Part shown: positions 8,394 to 17,183 of the stretch, piece by piece
How the letters are laid out: every line of letters starts with the position of its first letter
How positions within the stretch are numbered: position 1 is the stretch's first letter
Source: Levilactobacillus paucivorans
GTDB lineage: Bacteria; Bacillota; Bacilli; Lactobacillales; Lactobacillaceae
Length of the DNA stretch: 37,211 bases
Direction: 5' to 3'
NCBI RefSeq assembly: GCF_001437125.1
Contig: NZ_JQCA01000167.1
Coordinates: forward strand, 1 to 37,211
Notes under the pieces: generated by a model
Seen by the model: the letters and a program-made list of their open reading frames with translations, nothing else
The model's database searches: none
What the model was told of the DNA's origin: nothing
Position numbers and translations under genes: made by a program

Positions 8394-9173
8394 CTATTTC
8401 TTCAGCACCGCTAGGGTGACCCGAATCTTTTCTTTCTTGGTTTTCCCGGCAACTTCATCCAAACGCACCCGACCAAAACCCCGGACGGACACGATGTCTG
8501 CAACATCGAGCTCATAATCTGGTTTAGTCGTTTCCGTCCAGTTAACCCGAACGTGGTCCGCCTCAATCAGTTCCTTCGCCCGATGACGGGAGAGGTGGAA
8601 TCCGGTGCCAACAATGTTGTCCAACCGTAAGGAGGACAGCGTTGCTGATTCGGACTCCCACTCGTTCAGTGGCGCAATCAACTCGTTAAAGTCAGCCAGC
8701 GTCAGTCGTGCTTTCACCCGACCAATGTGATCCACCTGACCCACGAGATAATCCATCATGGACTTCTCCGTCACCACTTGCCAGACTTGACCATCCGTTA
8801 AGATGTCGCCAAGAATTTCACGTTCGATTCCGGCACCTAACAAGGTTCCTAGAATCTGACTGTGATGCAGCGTGGCGAACTTGACCGGGTAATCGACCAG
8901 CAGCAGGCGCAACTCGAAGTCGGCCTCAGTGGGTTCGAAATAGTCGGGAAAGAACAGGGCCCGTCGCATCTCTGCATGCTCATGGCCACCGCGAAACTGA
9001 ACCTTAACATCCGCTCGGCGGGCTAAGGTGGTGGCAATGTACACCTGACGAGGATTCAAGAAATGGGTGAGAACCGGGCGATACTCGTCCGCAACTTGCT
9101 GTAGCCATTCGCCAATGGCGTCAATGAACGGCGCCTCATCCGGCCGAAAGTGTTGCGTTATATTCTCATCCAC
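8394..9173 (-). CDS. ylmH: S4-domain RNA-binding protein YlmH
   Basis: The 259-residue protein matches YlmH of Gram-positive division clusters. The C-terminal third (about residues 185-245) is an S4 RNA-binding domain, recognisable from LDNIVGTGFHLSRHRAKELIEADHVRVNW. The N-terminal part carries the family's conserved TFL-x-P-like segment (HFLNPRQ) and FRGGHEHAEMRRALFFP. S4 proteins of this type bind rRNA or tRNA; YlmH has been linked to rescue of stalled ribosomes and, in pneumococcus, to division. The start is GTG 9173 behind GGAGGGG. Gene order sepF-ylmG-ylmH-divIVA is conserved in the phylum. Confidence 0.92.
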   Translation of the reverse strand: MDENITQHFRPDEAPFIDAIGEWLQQVADEYRPVLTHFLNPRQVYIATTLARRADVKVQFRGGHEHAEMRRALFFPDYFEPTEADFELRLLLVDYPVKFATLHHSQILGTLLGAGIEREILGDILTDGQVWQVVTEKSMMDYLVGQVDHIGRVKARLTLADFNELIAPLNEWESESATLSSLRLDNIVGTGFHLSRHRAKELIEADHVRVNWTETTKPDYELDVADIVSVRGFGRVRLDEVAGKTKKEKIRVTLAVLKK

Positions 9174-9198
9174 AGCTTCCCCTCCTCACTTAATGAGC

Positions 9199-9480
9199 TT
9201 ATAACATCATTCTGAATAACATGATTTCAACCGCACGTAACCCGTATTGAACCAAGGTTAACACGATGATCCCCACCACTGGACCGAAGCCCAAGGGTCC
9301 CACCGACGCGAAGTTGAAGTAGCTTAGAAATGGTTCTACTAGGCGTGTAATGACCTGGCCCAATTTAGATTGGTAAGCACCAGGCAACCAACTGAGAAGC
9401 GCATACACCACGATTAGGAGTATGTACGCCCGCACCAGCCAGTCTAACGCCGTAAAAATCAAGCTTACGATCGACAGCAC
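9199..9480 (-). CDS. ylmG: YggT/YlmG family membrane protein
   Basis: The 93-residue protein has two hydrophobic spans, at about 3-27 and 62-85. Between them lies the conserved connecting segment LVEPFLSYFNF, characteristic of the YggT family. Members are found beside sepF in Gram-positive dcw clusters and are implicated in septum or membrane organisation, but the precise role is unclear. The start is a GTG at 9480 with GGAG seven nt upstream; the nearby ATG is out of frame. It lies 12 bp after sepF in the same transcription direction. Confidence 0.9.
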   Translation of the reverse strand: MLSIVSLIFTALDWLVRAYILLIVVYALLSWLPGAYQSKLGQVITRLVEPFLSYFNFASVGPLGFGPVVGIIVLTLVQYGLRAVEIMLFRMML

Positions 9481-9492
9481 AACATCGCTCCT

Positions 9493-9924
9493 TTATGGTT
9501 TGAACTGATTTCCAAGGTTAGCTGCTACATCGCCACTGACTTCGAAATTATGTGGGGTGCACAGAAAGATCTGTTCTCCCACGCGCTTAATTTCGCCACC
9601 GACGGCATAGGCAGTCCCGTTTAGAAAGTCAACGATCCGCTGTGCTTGGGCTTCATCCACCCTTGCAAAATTTACGATAACCGCGTCGCCAGCTGTGAGT
9701 TGCTTAGCAATCGACTTGGCATCGGAATAAATTCGTGGCTCGCAGATCGCAATATGACTCGAATTAGGTTTTGCAGACCGCATAGCGACCACCTTTCGAC
9801 TATCGACCGGCCGTGTTTGGGCAGTTGGTTTCGGCTTAACTACGGGAGTTGTCGATTCCTGATAGTCTTCGTCATAATCATCGTCCATTCCGAAAAACTT
9901 ACTGAGACTAAACTTTTCCGCCAT
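9493..9924 (-). CDS. sepF: Cell division protein SepF
   Basis: The 143-residue SepF bundles FtsZ filaments and tethers them to the membrane, partly overlapping FtsA in function. It has the usual three parts: an N-terminal amphipathic membrane anchor ([13 protein letters not shown], 1-13), an acidic then Pro/Thr-rich linker (14-45), and a compact SepF core domain (about 57-135). The conserved Gly segment ([20 protein letters not shown]) is present in the core. It lies directly downstream of ftsZ. The ylmD and ylmE genes found between ftsZ and sepF in Bacillus are absent here. Confidence 0.95.
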   Translation of the reverse strand: MAEKFSLSKFFGMDDDYDEDYQESTTPVVKPKPTAQTRPVDSRKVVAMRSAKPNSSHIAICEPRIYSDAKSIAKQLTAGDAVIVNFARVDEAQAQRIVDFLNGTAYAVGGEIKRVGEQIFLCTPHNFEVSGDVAANLGNQFKP

Positions 9925-9959
9925 GGTTGGCCACTCCTCTCACAACGAATTTTTACTGA

Positions 9960-11213
9960 CTACTTCCGCCGACGCTTGAAGAATGGCGGCGTGTCTTCTC
10001 CCCGATTGCCATCATCATTGTTGGCATCGTCAGAGCTTGGATTGAAGATGTTGAAGTCGGGCTTGTCGACCCCAGCAAATTCATCATGACCCTGGGTAGA
10101 ACTCTTAGGTTCTGGACGGTGGGCTGGTTCACGAATGTCCCAGTTACCGAATGGATCTTGTTCATTTTCTTTGGTTGGTTGACTCTGTTGGTCGCTAGAC
10201 CCCTTCTGTTCGCTGCGACGGGCAACCCGACTGTGAGAAGCTTCGCGTTCCTCACGCTTCTTGTCAATCCCAGTAGCAATCACGGTAACCCGAACCTCAT
10301 CGCCGAGTTCTTCGTCAATTGACGTCCCGAAGATGATGTTCACGTCACTGGTAGCGGCATCCGACACGATCTGTGAAGCCGCTTGGGCTTCAAACAGAGA
10401 CAGGTCGGGACCACCCGTGATGTTCAACAGAACTTGTTCGGCACCGTCGATGGAAACTTCCAGCAATGGTGACGAGATGGCCTTCTTAGTGGCATCTTCC
10501 GTGCGGTTTTCGCCACTAGCGGAACCGATACCCATTAAGGCAGACCCTTGATCTTTCATAACCGTCTTCACATCGGCAAAGTCCAAGTTCACATAGCCAG
10601 GACTCGTGATCAAGTCAGAAATCCCTTGAACCCCTTGACGTAAGACGTTGTCGGCTTCTTGGAAGGCTTCCATCATTGGCGTCTTCTTGTCGACAATCTC
10701 TAACAGCCGGTTGTTAGCCAGGATGATCAACGTATCGACGTTTTCCTTCATGGCTGCGACCCCTTCGGCCGCAAAACGGGCACGACGAGGACCCTCGAAG
10801 CTAAATGGCCGTGTCACAACGCCGACCGTTAAGGCCCCGCTGTCCTTGGCAATCTTAGCCACGATTGGGGCGGCCCCGTTACCGGTACCCCCACCCATTC
10901 CGGCAGTGACGAAGACCATGTCGGCGCCTTGAAGGGCTTCCGTGATCTGTTCTTCACTTTCTTCGGCAGCCTTGGCCCCAACTTCGGGGTTGGCGCCGGC
11001 ACCCAGACCCTTGGTTAATTTCGGCCCGAGTTGGATTTTCGTTTCAGCCTTGGAAGCTTCCAAAGCCTGAACGTCAGTGTTAGCAACGATAAATTCGACA
11101 CCTTTAACATCTTCGGTGATCATTCGGTTAACGGCGTTGTTACCACCGCCACCGACCCCGATAACTTTAATGTTAGCGCCATGATTTTGAGCAGAATCTA
11201 GTGAGTATTCCAT
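9960..11213 (-). CDS. ftsZ: Cell division GTPase FtsZ
   Basis: FtsZ polymerises into the Z-ring at midcell. The tubulin signature GGGTGNG is at residues 107-113, the N-terminal GTP loop is [15 protein letters not shown], and the synergy (T7) loop is [11 protein letters not shown]. After the globular core comes a disordered Glu/Gln/Asp-rich linker of about 80 residues. The C-terminal peptide [11 protein letters not shown] binds FtsA and SepF. I chose the ATG at 11213 (417 residues, MEYSLDSAQ). A GGAGG lies correctly upstream of it, while the in-frame ATG at 11231 has no ribosome binding site and overlaps that GGAGG. It follows ftsA by about 24 bp, so the two are co-transcribed. Confidence 0.97.
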   Translation of the reverse strand: MEYSLDSAQNHGANIKVIGVGGGGNNAVNRMITEDVKGVEFIVANTDVQALEASKAETKIQLGPKLTKGLGAGANPEVGAKAAEESEEQITEALQGADMVFVTAGMGGGTGNGAAPIVAKIAKDSGALTVGVVTRPFSFEGPRRARFAAEGVAAMKENVDTLIILANNRLLEIVDKKTPMMEAFQEADNVLRQGVQGISDLITSPGYVNLDFADVKTVMKDQGSALMGIGSASGENRTEDATKKAISSPLLEVSIDGAEQVLLNITGGPDLSLFEAQAASQIVSDAATSDVNIIFGTSIDEELGDEVRVTVIATGIDKKREEREASHSRVARRSEQKGSSDQQSQPTKENEQDPFGNWDIREPAHRPEPKSSTQGHDEFAGVDKPDFNIFNPSSDDANNDDGNRGEDTPPFFKRRRK

Positions 11214-11237
11214 ATTTATCTTTTCCTCCATCTCGCG

Positions 11238-12566
11238 TTAGTCGAAGAAGTCACTGAAGAACTTCCGGAACCCTTCGCCCCTCTTTTTCTTCACTTTTGG
11301 TTTTGCCTTTGGACGCGGTGCCGATTGGGTCGAAACGTCGTTGGCTGCATCTTCCACAGCCTCACGTTGCCGAATCTCATCGGTCTCGTCAGCGAGTTGG
11401 GTCGAGCCAGTTAAAGCACTCTTAATAAGTAAGTCAATCTCACTGAGACCCCCAAAGTATTTCACTAATGCCAAAGCTAAGGTAAATGATGGGTGACGCA
11501 ATCCCATTTGGTATGGGATGTAAACCCGCACGTTGGTGCCAAATTCAGCCGTAGCTAAATCGGTAATCCCAGGCAGTGCGGCAACCCCACCGGTCAGAAT
11601 AATCCCACCAGGTAATTCTAGCGCCTGAACCTTGTCCAGGTTCGTGCGTAACCGCTGGAAGACTTGGTCCAACCGAGCTTCGATAATCTCCGCCAAATAC
11701 TTCTCAGAAATTGGCGTCGGTTGACTCTGACCCACGACGTCGACCGGGAACTCGTCTTCATCGCTAGCCTGACTTGAATCGGCATAACCGTAGTCACGCT
11801 TCAACTTCTCGGCACTGTCGATCGAGGTATTCAAGACCACGGAGATATCCTTGGTGATGAATTGCCCGCCTTCTTGGTCAACGTCAATGTACTTCAATTG
11901 GTGATCATGAATAACAGCGGCAGTTGCCTGGCCCCCGCCCAAATCAATCAGGACGGTCCCAAAGTCTTGTTCGCCGTCGTTCATAACCATCATGCCCTGG
12001 GCCATTGGATTAATCACGGTGCCCCGGACGTGCAAGCCAGCCTGTTCGACTGCTTTACGGGTATTGTGCATAATCGTCTTAGGTCCCGTAAACAGGGTGC
12101 CGTGGAGTTCGAGACGAACCCCAACCATCCCACGAGGATCCTTGATGCCATCGAAGCCGTCGACCACGAACTCGTCGGCAAGGACTTCAACCACTTCACG
12201 TTCCGGTGGCAAGCTCTGAATGAGTGCGGCCCCCGCCACACTCCGAACATCCCGACCGGTGATCTCCCGAGATTGATCGTCAATGGCGATCATCCCGCTA
12301 CATGGTTCAATTTTTAACATATTTGCGGGAATTCCCACAATCACATCATGAATCTCGATGCTGGCCTTCTCTTCGGCTTGTCGAATGGCCCGCTGAATTG
12401 CTTCAGCAGCCTTGTCAATATCGACGATAACGCCGCGACTGACACCATTCGAACGTTCATTTCCCACACCAATAACGTTCATTTGCCCTTTAACATTCTC
12501 AGCAACAATGACTTTTATTGAGGTGGTTCCTATATCGAGACCAACGTACATCCCTGAATTATCCAT
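11238..12566 (-). CDS. ftsA: Cell division protein FtsA
   Basis: The 442-residue actin-fold ATPase tethers FtsZ to the membrane. The phosphate-1 motif is in YVGLDIGTTSIKV, the second nucleotide segment in LIDLGGGQATAAV, and the adenosine motif in GIILTGGVAALPG. The SHS2/1C domain specific to FtsA occupies roughly residues 85-165. A positively charged linker (RPKAKPKVKKKRG) ends in an amphipathic helix, GFRKFFSDFFD, the membrane-targeting sequence. ATG 12566 has GGAGG about 11 nt upstream. A 141-bp gap with hairpins separates it from divIB, so ftsA-ftsZ may have extra transcriptional control. Confidence 0.97.
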   Translation of the reverse strand: MDNSGMYVGLDIGTTSIKVIVAENVKGQMNVIGVGNERSNGVSRGVIVDIDKAAEAIQRAIRQAEEKASIEIHDVIVGIPANMLKIEPCSGMIAIDDQSREITGRDVRSVAGAALIQSLPPEREVVEVLADEFVVDGFDGIKDPRGMVGVRLELHGTLFTGPKTIMHNTRKAVEQAGLHVRGTVINPMAQGMMVMNDGEQDFGTVLIDLGGGQATAAVIHDHQLKYIDVDQEGGQFITKDISVVLNTSIDSAEKLKRDYGYADSSQASDEDEFPVDVVGQSQPTPISEKYLAEIIEARLDQVFQRLRTNLDKVQALELPGGIILTGGVAALPGITDLATAEFGTNVRVYIPYQMGLRHPSFTLALALVKYFGGLSEIDLLIKSALTGSTQLADETDEIRQREAVEDAANDVSTQSAPRPKAKPKVKKKRGEGFRKFFSDFFD

Positions 12567-12662
12567 AGAAAAAGGAACCTCCTAAGTTAATCTACTATCA
12601 ACACTGCATGAATTCGCTTTTTCCCCTAATTATTTTTCAGTTTACCACATTTACTAGGGGTT

Positions 12663-12687
12663 GAAAAAGCCTTATTGACGCTTTTTC
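12663..12687 (-). terminator. Hairpin between divIB and ftsA, possible weak terminator
   Basis: On the minus strand GAAAAAGC (12680-12687) and GCTTTTTC (12663-12670) form an 8-bp stem whose 3' arm carries the T-run. An alternative TGACG/CGTCA pairing overlaps it. A second inverted repeat, CCCCTA/TAGGGG, follows before ftsA. The element could attenuate read-through from divIB or mark a processing site. Confidence 0.35.
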
Positions 12688-12707
12688 GTCACTGCAATCA
12701 AAATGAA

Positions 12708-13565
12708 TTATTTCTTGAAGGGATATGAGTACGCCCCGACTTCCAAATTGACAACACCTTTTTGTTTCATCTTCGCCGCAATCCCTGGATAGTACGCCAT
12801 TTTTTTCGCGAAAGTCGGGATACTTGCGTAGACTTCATTCCCATCATTCATGAATAAATGGACCCGGTTCGGATTGTCCTTCGTGGGTGCCGCCTGAATT
12901 TCACTGATGCTGCGTTTAATTTCGGCATCTAGACGCGCATACTGCAGGATCATCCGATGCAAGGTTTTCGCCTGCTTGAACTTGCTGTAAACCGGGGTAC
13001 CACTCTTCGGCTGGGAGACAGATTGTTCGCTCACCACGCCGTTTTCGAGGATCTCATCGTACTTGCTTCCCCGCATCACGTAGCCCGCCGTGTCGTATTC
13101 GACGATGGCGATCGTCACATGATTGGGTTGGCGAAAGGTAATTTTAGCTTGTTTGATTCGTGAATTTCGTTTCGGAGCCTGACGTTCAAATGACGCCGTG
13201 TGTCCGAATAGCGAATAGATGGAGGCGCCGGAACGAACCTGAACGGCATCCTCGACCTCTCTGGCCGTCAGTGCATGTGCACCAGTAACCGTCACTTTTT
13301 GAAAGTGACTTAGTGGACAGAGGAGGTAAATCATAACCAAGATGACCGCCGTGAAGCTGGTCAGGAGAATGGTCAATCGCCGAACTAACTTGCGATTCCG
13401 TTGATGTTTTAACCGTGGTAATTTATCGCCAATGCGCTTGGCCTGGTGAATCCAGTTCGGCGTCCGGCGCTGTTTCTTCTTGGCGGCCGCCTGACGCTGG
13501 TAATCTTCCCACGGGGTCAACGACTGTTGCTGCTTTTCATCATGCCGGTTAAGGCGAAACTTCAT
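12708..13565 (-). CDS. divIB: Cell division protein DivIB/FtsQ
   Basis: The 285-residue bitopic membrane protein forms the FtsQ-FtsL-FtsB (DivIB-FtsL-DivIC) complex that regulates septal peptidoglycan synthesis. It has a long, basic, cytoplasmic N-terminus (1-62), one membrane helix (about 64-84), and an extracytoplasmic POTRA domain beginning near FQKVTVTGAHALTAREV. A beta domain runs to the C-terminus (VVNLEVGAYSYPFKK). The charged cytoplasmic part is typical of Gram-positive DivIB. ATG 13565 has a GGGAGGTGA ribosome binding site. It lies between murG and ftsA as in other lactobacilli. Confidence 0.93.
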   Translation of the reverse strand: MKFRLNRHDEKQQQSLTPWEDYQRQAAAKKKQRRTPNWIHQAKRIGDKLPRLKHQRNRKLVRRLTILLTSFTAVILVMIYLLCPLSHFQKVTVTGAHALTAREVEDAVQVRSGASIYSLFGHTASFERQAPKRNSRIKQAKITFRQPNHVTIAIVEYDTAGYVMRGSKYDEILENGVVSEQSVSQPKSGTPVYSKFKQAKTLHRMILQYARLDAEIKRSISEIQAAPTKDNPNRVHLFMNDGNEVYASIPTFAKKMAYYPGIAAKMKQKGVVNLEVGAYSYPFKK

Positions 13566-13599
13566 GGCTGGTCACCTCCCGCTTCATGAAATAAGATTG

Positions 13600-13637
13600 A
13601 CTAGCTAATTGCGCTTGAACTAGCTAATTGCGCTTGA
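13600..13637 (+). repeat. Exact 19-bp tandem duplication at the murG 3' end
   Basis: ACTAGCTAATTGCGCTTGA occurs twice in direct succession (13600-13618 and 13619-13637). The right-hand copy contains the last codons and stop of murG on the minus strand. The left-hand copy repeats them outside the gene, in the spacer before divIB. Confidence 0.95.
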
Positions 13638-14718
13638 GGGCTAACACCACATCCAAGACGCGGTCAGCAGCATCTGGTACGCCCAACTGCTTGGATGCCT
13701 GGGCCATATCCTGGCGCAGGGCATCATCATTCATCAATTGATCGGCCTTGGTCACCAGGTTTTCCCCGGTCAAATCAGCTTCCTTGATGATTTCAGCGGC
13801 TCCCACGTTAACCAAGGACTGGGCGTTCTTGGTTTGGTGGTCCGCGGTAACATACGGACTAGGAATCAGAATTGAAGGAATCCCATCCGCCGTAATTTCA
13901 GCCAGGCTAGTTGCCCCGGCCCGGCCAACAATGGCCGCCACCTTGGGCAAAACTTCTGGCATGTTTGGAATGTAAGGCTTCACGACGACGTTGTCATTAA
14001 GCTTTACCTCTTTTAACTGGTCCATGACGCCATCATAACGCTTCTGCCCCGTAACGAAGACCACTTGGTAATCGCGTTGATTGAAGGCTGGAATGGCTGC
14101 CACCGTCGCGGCGTTAATCTTCAAAGCCCCTTGAGAGCCCCCGAAGATTAATAAGGTTGGCCGATTATCCTGCAAATGGTATTCCGACCAACTGAAGTGA
14201 CTAACCACTTCCGCAGCTTCCTGAGCCCGGGGATTCCCGGTTTTGACCATCTTATTGGCTGGTAACTGATCGACGGCCGCGTCAAAGACATAGGCGATCC
14301 GGTCGACGTAACGGCTCAGAAAACGGTTGGTAATCCCAACCACACTGTTTTGTTCATGAATCATCGTGGGAATATGTAGACGACTGGCGGCATAGACCAC
14401 GGCACCGGAAACGTAACCCCCGGTCCCAACCACAACGTCGGGCTTGAATTCCCGAATCATCTTCTTGGTCTCGTGAACACTCTTCAAGAACAGATAAACC
14501 GTCTTGAAGTTTTCAAATGAAAGTGAGCGTTTAAACCCTTGAATCTTCGTCGACTTGAAGGGAATTCCCTTGGCCGGCACGATGGAACTTTCCAGTCCCC
14601 GTTCGGACCCCACGTAGAGGACCTCTGCATCAGGGTCACGCTTCTTTAAGGCTTTGATTAGGGCGAGTGCCGGGTAGATATGACCCCCGGTCCCCCCACC
14701 AGATACAATTAATCGCAT
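13624..14718 (-). CDS. murG: UDP-GlcNAc:undecaprenyl-PP-MurNAc-pentapeptide GlcNAc transferase
   Basis: The 364-residue GT-B enzyme (family GT28) adds GlcNAc to lipid I to make lipid II on the cytoplasmic membrane face. The N-terminal glycine loop [14 protein letters not shown] is at 7-20. A second signature [11 protein letters not shown] and the acceptor/UDP-binding segment [20 protein letters not shown] are also present. Length is typical. ATG 14718 lies one base past the murD stop, with AGGAGG inside the end of murD, so the pair is translationally coupled. The gene end carries a 19-bp tandem duplication that does not alter the protein. Confidence 0.97.
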   Translation of the reverse strand: MRLIVSGGGTGGHIYPALALIKALKKRDPDAEVLYVGSERGLESSIVPAKGIPFKSTKIQGFKRSLSFENFKTVYLFLKSVHETKKMIREFKPDVVVGTGGYVSGAVVYAASRLHIPTMIHEQNSVVGITNRFLSRYVDRIAYVFDAAVDQLPANKMVKTGNPRAQEAAEVVSHFSWSEYHLQDNRPTLLIFGGSQGALKINAATVAAIPAFNQRDYQVVFVTGQKRYDGVMDQLKEVKLNDNVVVKPYIPNMPEVLPKVAAIVGRAGATSLAEITADGIPSILIPSPYVTADHQTKNAQSLVNVGAAEIIKEADLTGENLVTKADQLMNDDALRQDMAQASKQLGVPDAADRVLDVVLALKRN

Positions 14719-14719
14719 G

Positions 14720-16099
14720 TTATTTTTCCTCCTGCTTACCCGTCAACTGTTCAACGGCTTTGATAAACCGGTCCCCCCGAACCTCGAAGTTCGGGTATTG
14801 ATCCCAGCTTGCGTTCGCCGGTGAGAGTAAGACAATATCTCCCGGTTCGCTAAGTTCATAGGCCAATGGGACGGCCGTTTCAACGTTCTCGGTTAAGCGA
14901 ATCGTTGGAATTCCCGCCTGTTTAGCTGTGTCTTCCAGTAATTTAGCCGTCTGGCCAAAGAGGATAATCGCCTTCACGTGGTCCTTGAAGGATGGCACCA
15001 TTTTCTCAAAGGTATAGCCGCGATCGAGGCCACCAGCTAAGAGCACCACGGGGGCCTTGAAGCCCTTCAAGGCCATCTCAGTCGCTTCCATGTCGGTTGC
15101 CTTGGAATCGTTGTAATACTGCCGACCCTCGGCCTCTAACACGAACTGGGTCCGATGACGAACGCCACCGAAGCTCTTGAGTACACTGACGATAGCGGCC
15201 GTGCTGACTCCCTTAATCTTGGCAACCGCGATGGCTGCCAAGGCATTCTCGACGTTATGATCGCCGGGAACCTTGATGTCAGCCGCGGCCATGATCTCTT
15301 CACCACGGAAATACAAAACACCCTCGCGTTCGTAAGCCCCATCCTCAGACTGATCTTGCCGCGTGAACAGCACCACCTTGGCGGCTGAATGGGTACTTAA
15401 TTCCCGCCATTCTGGATTATCAAAGTTGACCACGAAGTAATCGTCGGCCGTTTGGTTGGCTGTAATCTTCATTTTGGCAGCGACGTAGTTGGCTCGCGTC
15501 TTGTGGTAATCCAAGTGATTGGAGAAGATGTTCGTCAAAACGGCGATATGCGGGTGAAATTCGGTCGTCCCTACCAACATGAAGCTGGAGACTTCAAGAA
15601 CCAACGTATCCTCAGGTGTCAATTCTTGAGCCACCATGCTAGCTGGTACCCCGATGTTACCGGCATAGCGCGCATGACCGGCCTGCCGATCATGATCCAA
15701 CATTTTTTGAATCATCGTGGTCGTCGTGGTTTTCCCGTTACTCCCGGTCACCGCGACCAGCTCAGCATCTGCCACTTCACCCGTCAGTTCCATTTCGGTA
15801 ATAATCGGCAGCTTGAGCGCTAAGGCTTTCTTGACGATGGGCACATCGTAAGAGATACCAGGATTCTTCACCATAAGGTCGTAGCCGGCGTCTAAGAGTT
15901 CCGGAGCCTGTGACCCTAAGATGACCTTAAACCCTGCTTGTTCGAGCTCCTGGGCGTCTTTATTCTGGTCTAATGGCTGAACATCGCTTACCGTGACCTC
16001 GGCACCCAACCGTTTCAGTAATTTAGCGGCATTGGTTCCACTCTTTGCGAGTCCCAGAACCAAGACCTTCTTACCCTCATATCGCTTAATCTGCTTCAT
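14720..16099 (-). CDS. murD: UDP-N-acetylmuramoylalanine--D-glutamate ligase
   Basis: The 459-residue Mur ligase adds D-Glu to UDP-MurNAc-L-Ala in the cytoplasm. The N-terminal Rossmann-like uridine-binding domain starts [15 protein letters not shown]. The central ATP-binding loop is [10 protein letters not shown] (118-127). The C-terminal domain contains YNDSKATD, which bears the usual Lys/Ser/Asp contacts, and LLAGGLDRG, then [13 protein letters not shown]-like [18 protein letters not shown] near the end. It is encoded between mraY and murG. A terminator-like hairpin lies just upstream (16139-16173), so expression may depend partly on read-through or on a separate promoter. Confidence 0.97.
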   Translation of the reverse strand: MKQIKRYEGKKVLVLGLAKSGTNAAKLLKRLGAEVTVSDVQPLDQNKDAQELEQAGFKVILGSQAPELLDAGYDLMVKNPGISYDVPIVKKALALKLPIITEMELTGEVADAELVAVTGSNGKTTTTTMIQKMLDHDRQAGHARYAGNIGVPASMVAQELTPEDTLVLEVSSFMLVGTTEFHPHIAVLTNIFSNHLDYHKTRANYVAAKMKITANQTADDYFVVNFDNPEWRELSTHSAAKVVLFTRQDQSEDGAYEREGVLYFRGEEIMAAADIKVPGDHNVENALAAIAVAKIKGVSTAAIVSVLKSFGGVRHRTQFVLEAEGRQYYNDSKATDMEATEMALKGFKAPVVLLAGGLDRGYTFEKMVPSFKDHVKAIILFGQTAKLLEDTAKQAGIPTIRLTENVETAVPLAYELSEPGDIVLLSPANASWDQYPNFEVRGDRFIKAVEQLTGKQEEK

Positions 16100-16138
16100 A
16101 ACTCCGTTCGCTCTCCATTTCTTTCTTATACCTGATAT

Positions 16139-16173
16139 AAAAAAGCTAGCTTGACTCTAACGAGCAAGCTAGC
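16139..16173 (-). terminator. Terminator-like hairpin between mraY and murD
   Basis: On the minus strand GCTAGCTTG (16165-16173) pairs perfectly with CAAGCTAGC (16145-16153) around an 11-nt loop. A six-T run follows at 16139-16144. It has the form of a rho-independent terminator inside the dcw cluster, between the mraY stop and the murD ribosome binding site. Confidence 0.75.
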
Positions 16174-16190
16174 CCATTAGTCTTCAGTCG

Positions 16191-17162
16191 TTAGTTTGCT
16201 AACATGACCCAAACACCACTAACTGCGGTAACTAATCCGATTCCCCAGAAAGTAAAATCAATCTTCCATTCGCTCCACCCCAACATTTCGAAGTGATGAT
16301 GAATGGGACTCATGAGGAAAATCCGCTTACCCGTTAGTTTGAATGAGGCCACTTGCAAAATAACACTCGCCGTCTCAATCACAAAGACCAACCCGATCCA
16401 CAACAGAGATAATTCGTGGTGTAACAGGATGGCAACTGCCGCTAAGGCTCCGCCTAAAGCCAAAGATCCCGTATCTCCCATAAATATCTTAGCTGGTTTG
16501 TGATTAAAGATGAGAAAACCGAGAAGACCGCCGACTACGGCGAAACAAAAAATCGCAATGTTTAATTGATGTTGTTGGAAGGCCACGACCCCATAGGCCG
16601 CAAAAGCAATGCTGGCCAGCCCACTCACCAAGCCATCTAGGCCATCGGAGAGGTTCACCGCATTGGAGAAGCCAACCAACCACACAATAATAAAGAGCGC
16701 ATACCAACCGCTCATCGTCCAATCCCCGAATCCGGGCACATGGAGCGCCATTGGTAACTGTTCATGGGTGTAAACCCAGAACAAAATGAGGGCCCCAACA
16801 ATTTGGCCGAGCATTTTCTGCCAAGCCTTGAGTCCTTCATTTTGGTGATGGAACAACTTGATGCTGTCATCCCAGGCTCCTAAGCCCCCATACAACACGA
16901 GGATAAATAACAAAATCCACGTGGTTGGTAAGACGTGGTGCGGCTGGACTATCCAGCTCGTTGCCAAGGTCATGACCACAATCGCAATCATGTAGAGCAA
17001 CCCACCCATGGTTGGCGTCCCGGACTTCTTTTCGTGCCAACTCGGGCCCTCTTCACGAATCATTTGGCCTTCATGTCGGGCACGGAAGTAACGAATTAAA
17101 GCGGGCATAAATGCCACGGTAATTAGAAAACTACCCACCAGGGGTAACAAAATAGTCATCAT
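16191..17162 (-). CDS. mraY: Phospho-MurNAc-pentapeptide translocase MraY
   Basis: The integral membrane enzyme transfers phospho-MurNAc-pentapeptide to undecaprenyl phosphate, making lipid I. About ten membrane helices are visible. Catalytic signatures are present: [18 protein letters not shown] near the N-terminus, NLSDGLDGL with the Asp pair, [12 protein letters not shown], and the [14 protein letters not shown] loop near the C-terminus. I chose the ATG at 17162 (323 residues, [12 protein letters not shown]), which matches family length. A TTG at 17174 with GAGG five nt upstream would add four residues and cannot be excluded. It follows pbp2B by about 20 bp. Confidence 0.95.
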   Translation of the reverse strand: MMTILLPLVGSFLITVAFMPALIRYFRARHEGQMIREEGPSWHEKKSGTPTMGGLLYMIAIVVMTLATSWIVQPHHVLPTTWILLFILVLYGGLGAWDDSIKLFHHQNEGLKAWQKMLGQIVGALILFWVYTHEQLPMALHVPGFGDWTMSGWYALFIIVWLVGFSNAVNLSDGLDGLVSGLASIAFAAYGVVAFQQHQLNIAIFCFAVVGGLLGFLIFNHKPAKIFMGDTGSLALGGALAAVAILLHHELSLLWIGLVFVIETASVILQVASFKLTGKRIFLMSPIHHHFEMLGWSEWKIDFTFWGIGLVTAVSGVWVMLAN

Positions 17163-17183
17163 TGTTCCAATCAATCCTCATTC

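Noticed and set aside
11214-11231. ATG 11231 as the ftsZ start
   Set aside because: The GGAGG that serves ATG 11213 lies inside this extension, and no ribosome binding site precedes 11231.
11862-12317. A 151-residue plus-strand ORF opposite ftsA
   Set aside because: Antisense shadow of a well-supported gene; no ribosome binding site or family resemblance.
15452-15823. A 123-residue plus-strand ORF opposite murD
   Set aside because: Antisense shadow of murD without ribosome binding site or recognisable domain.
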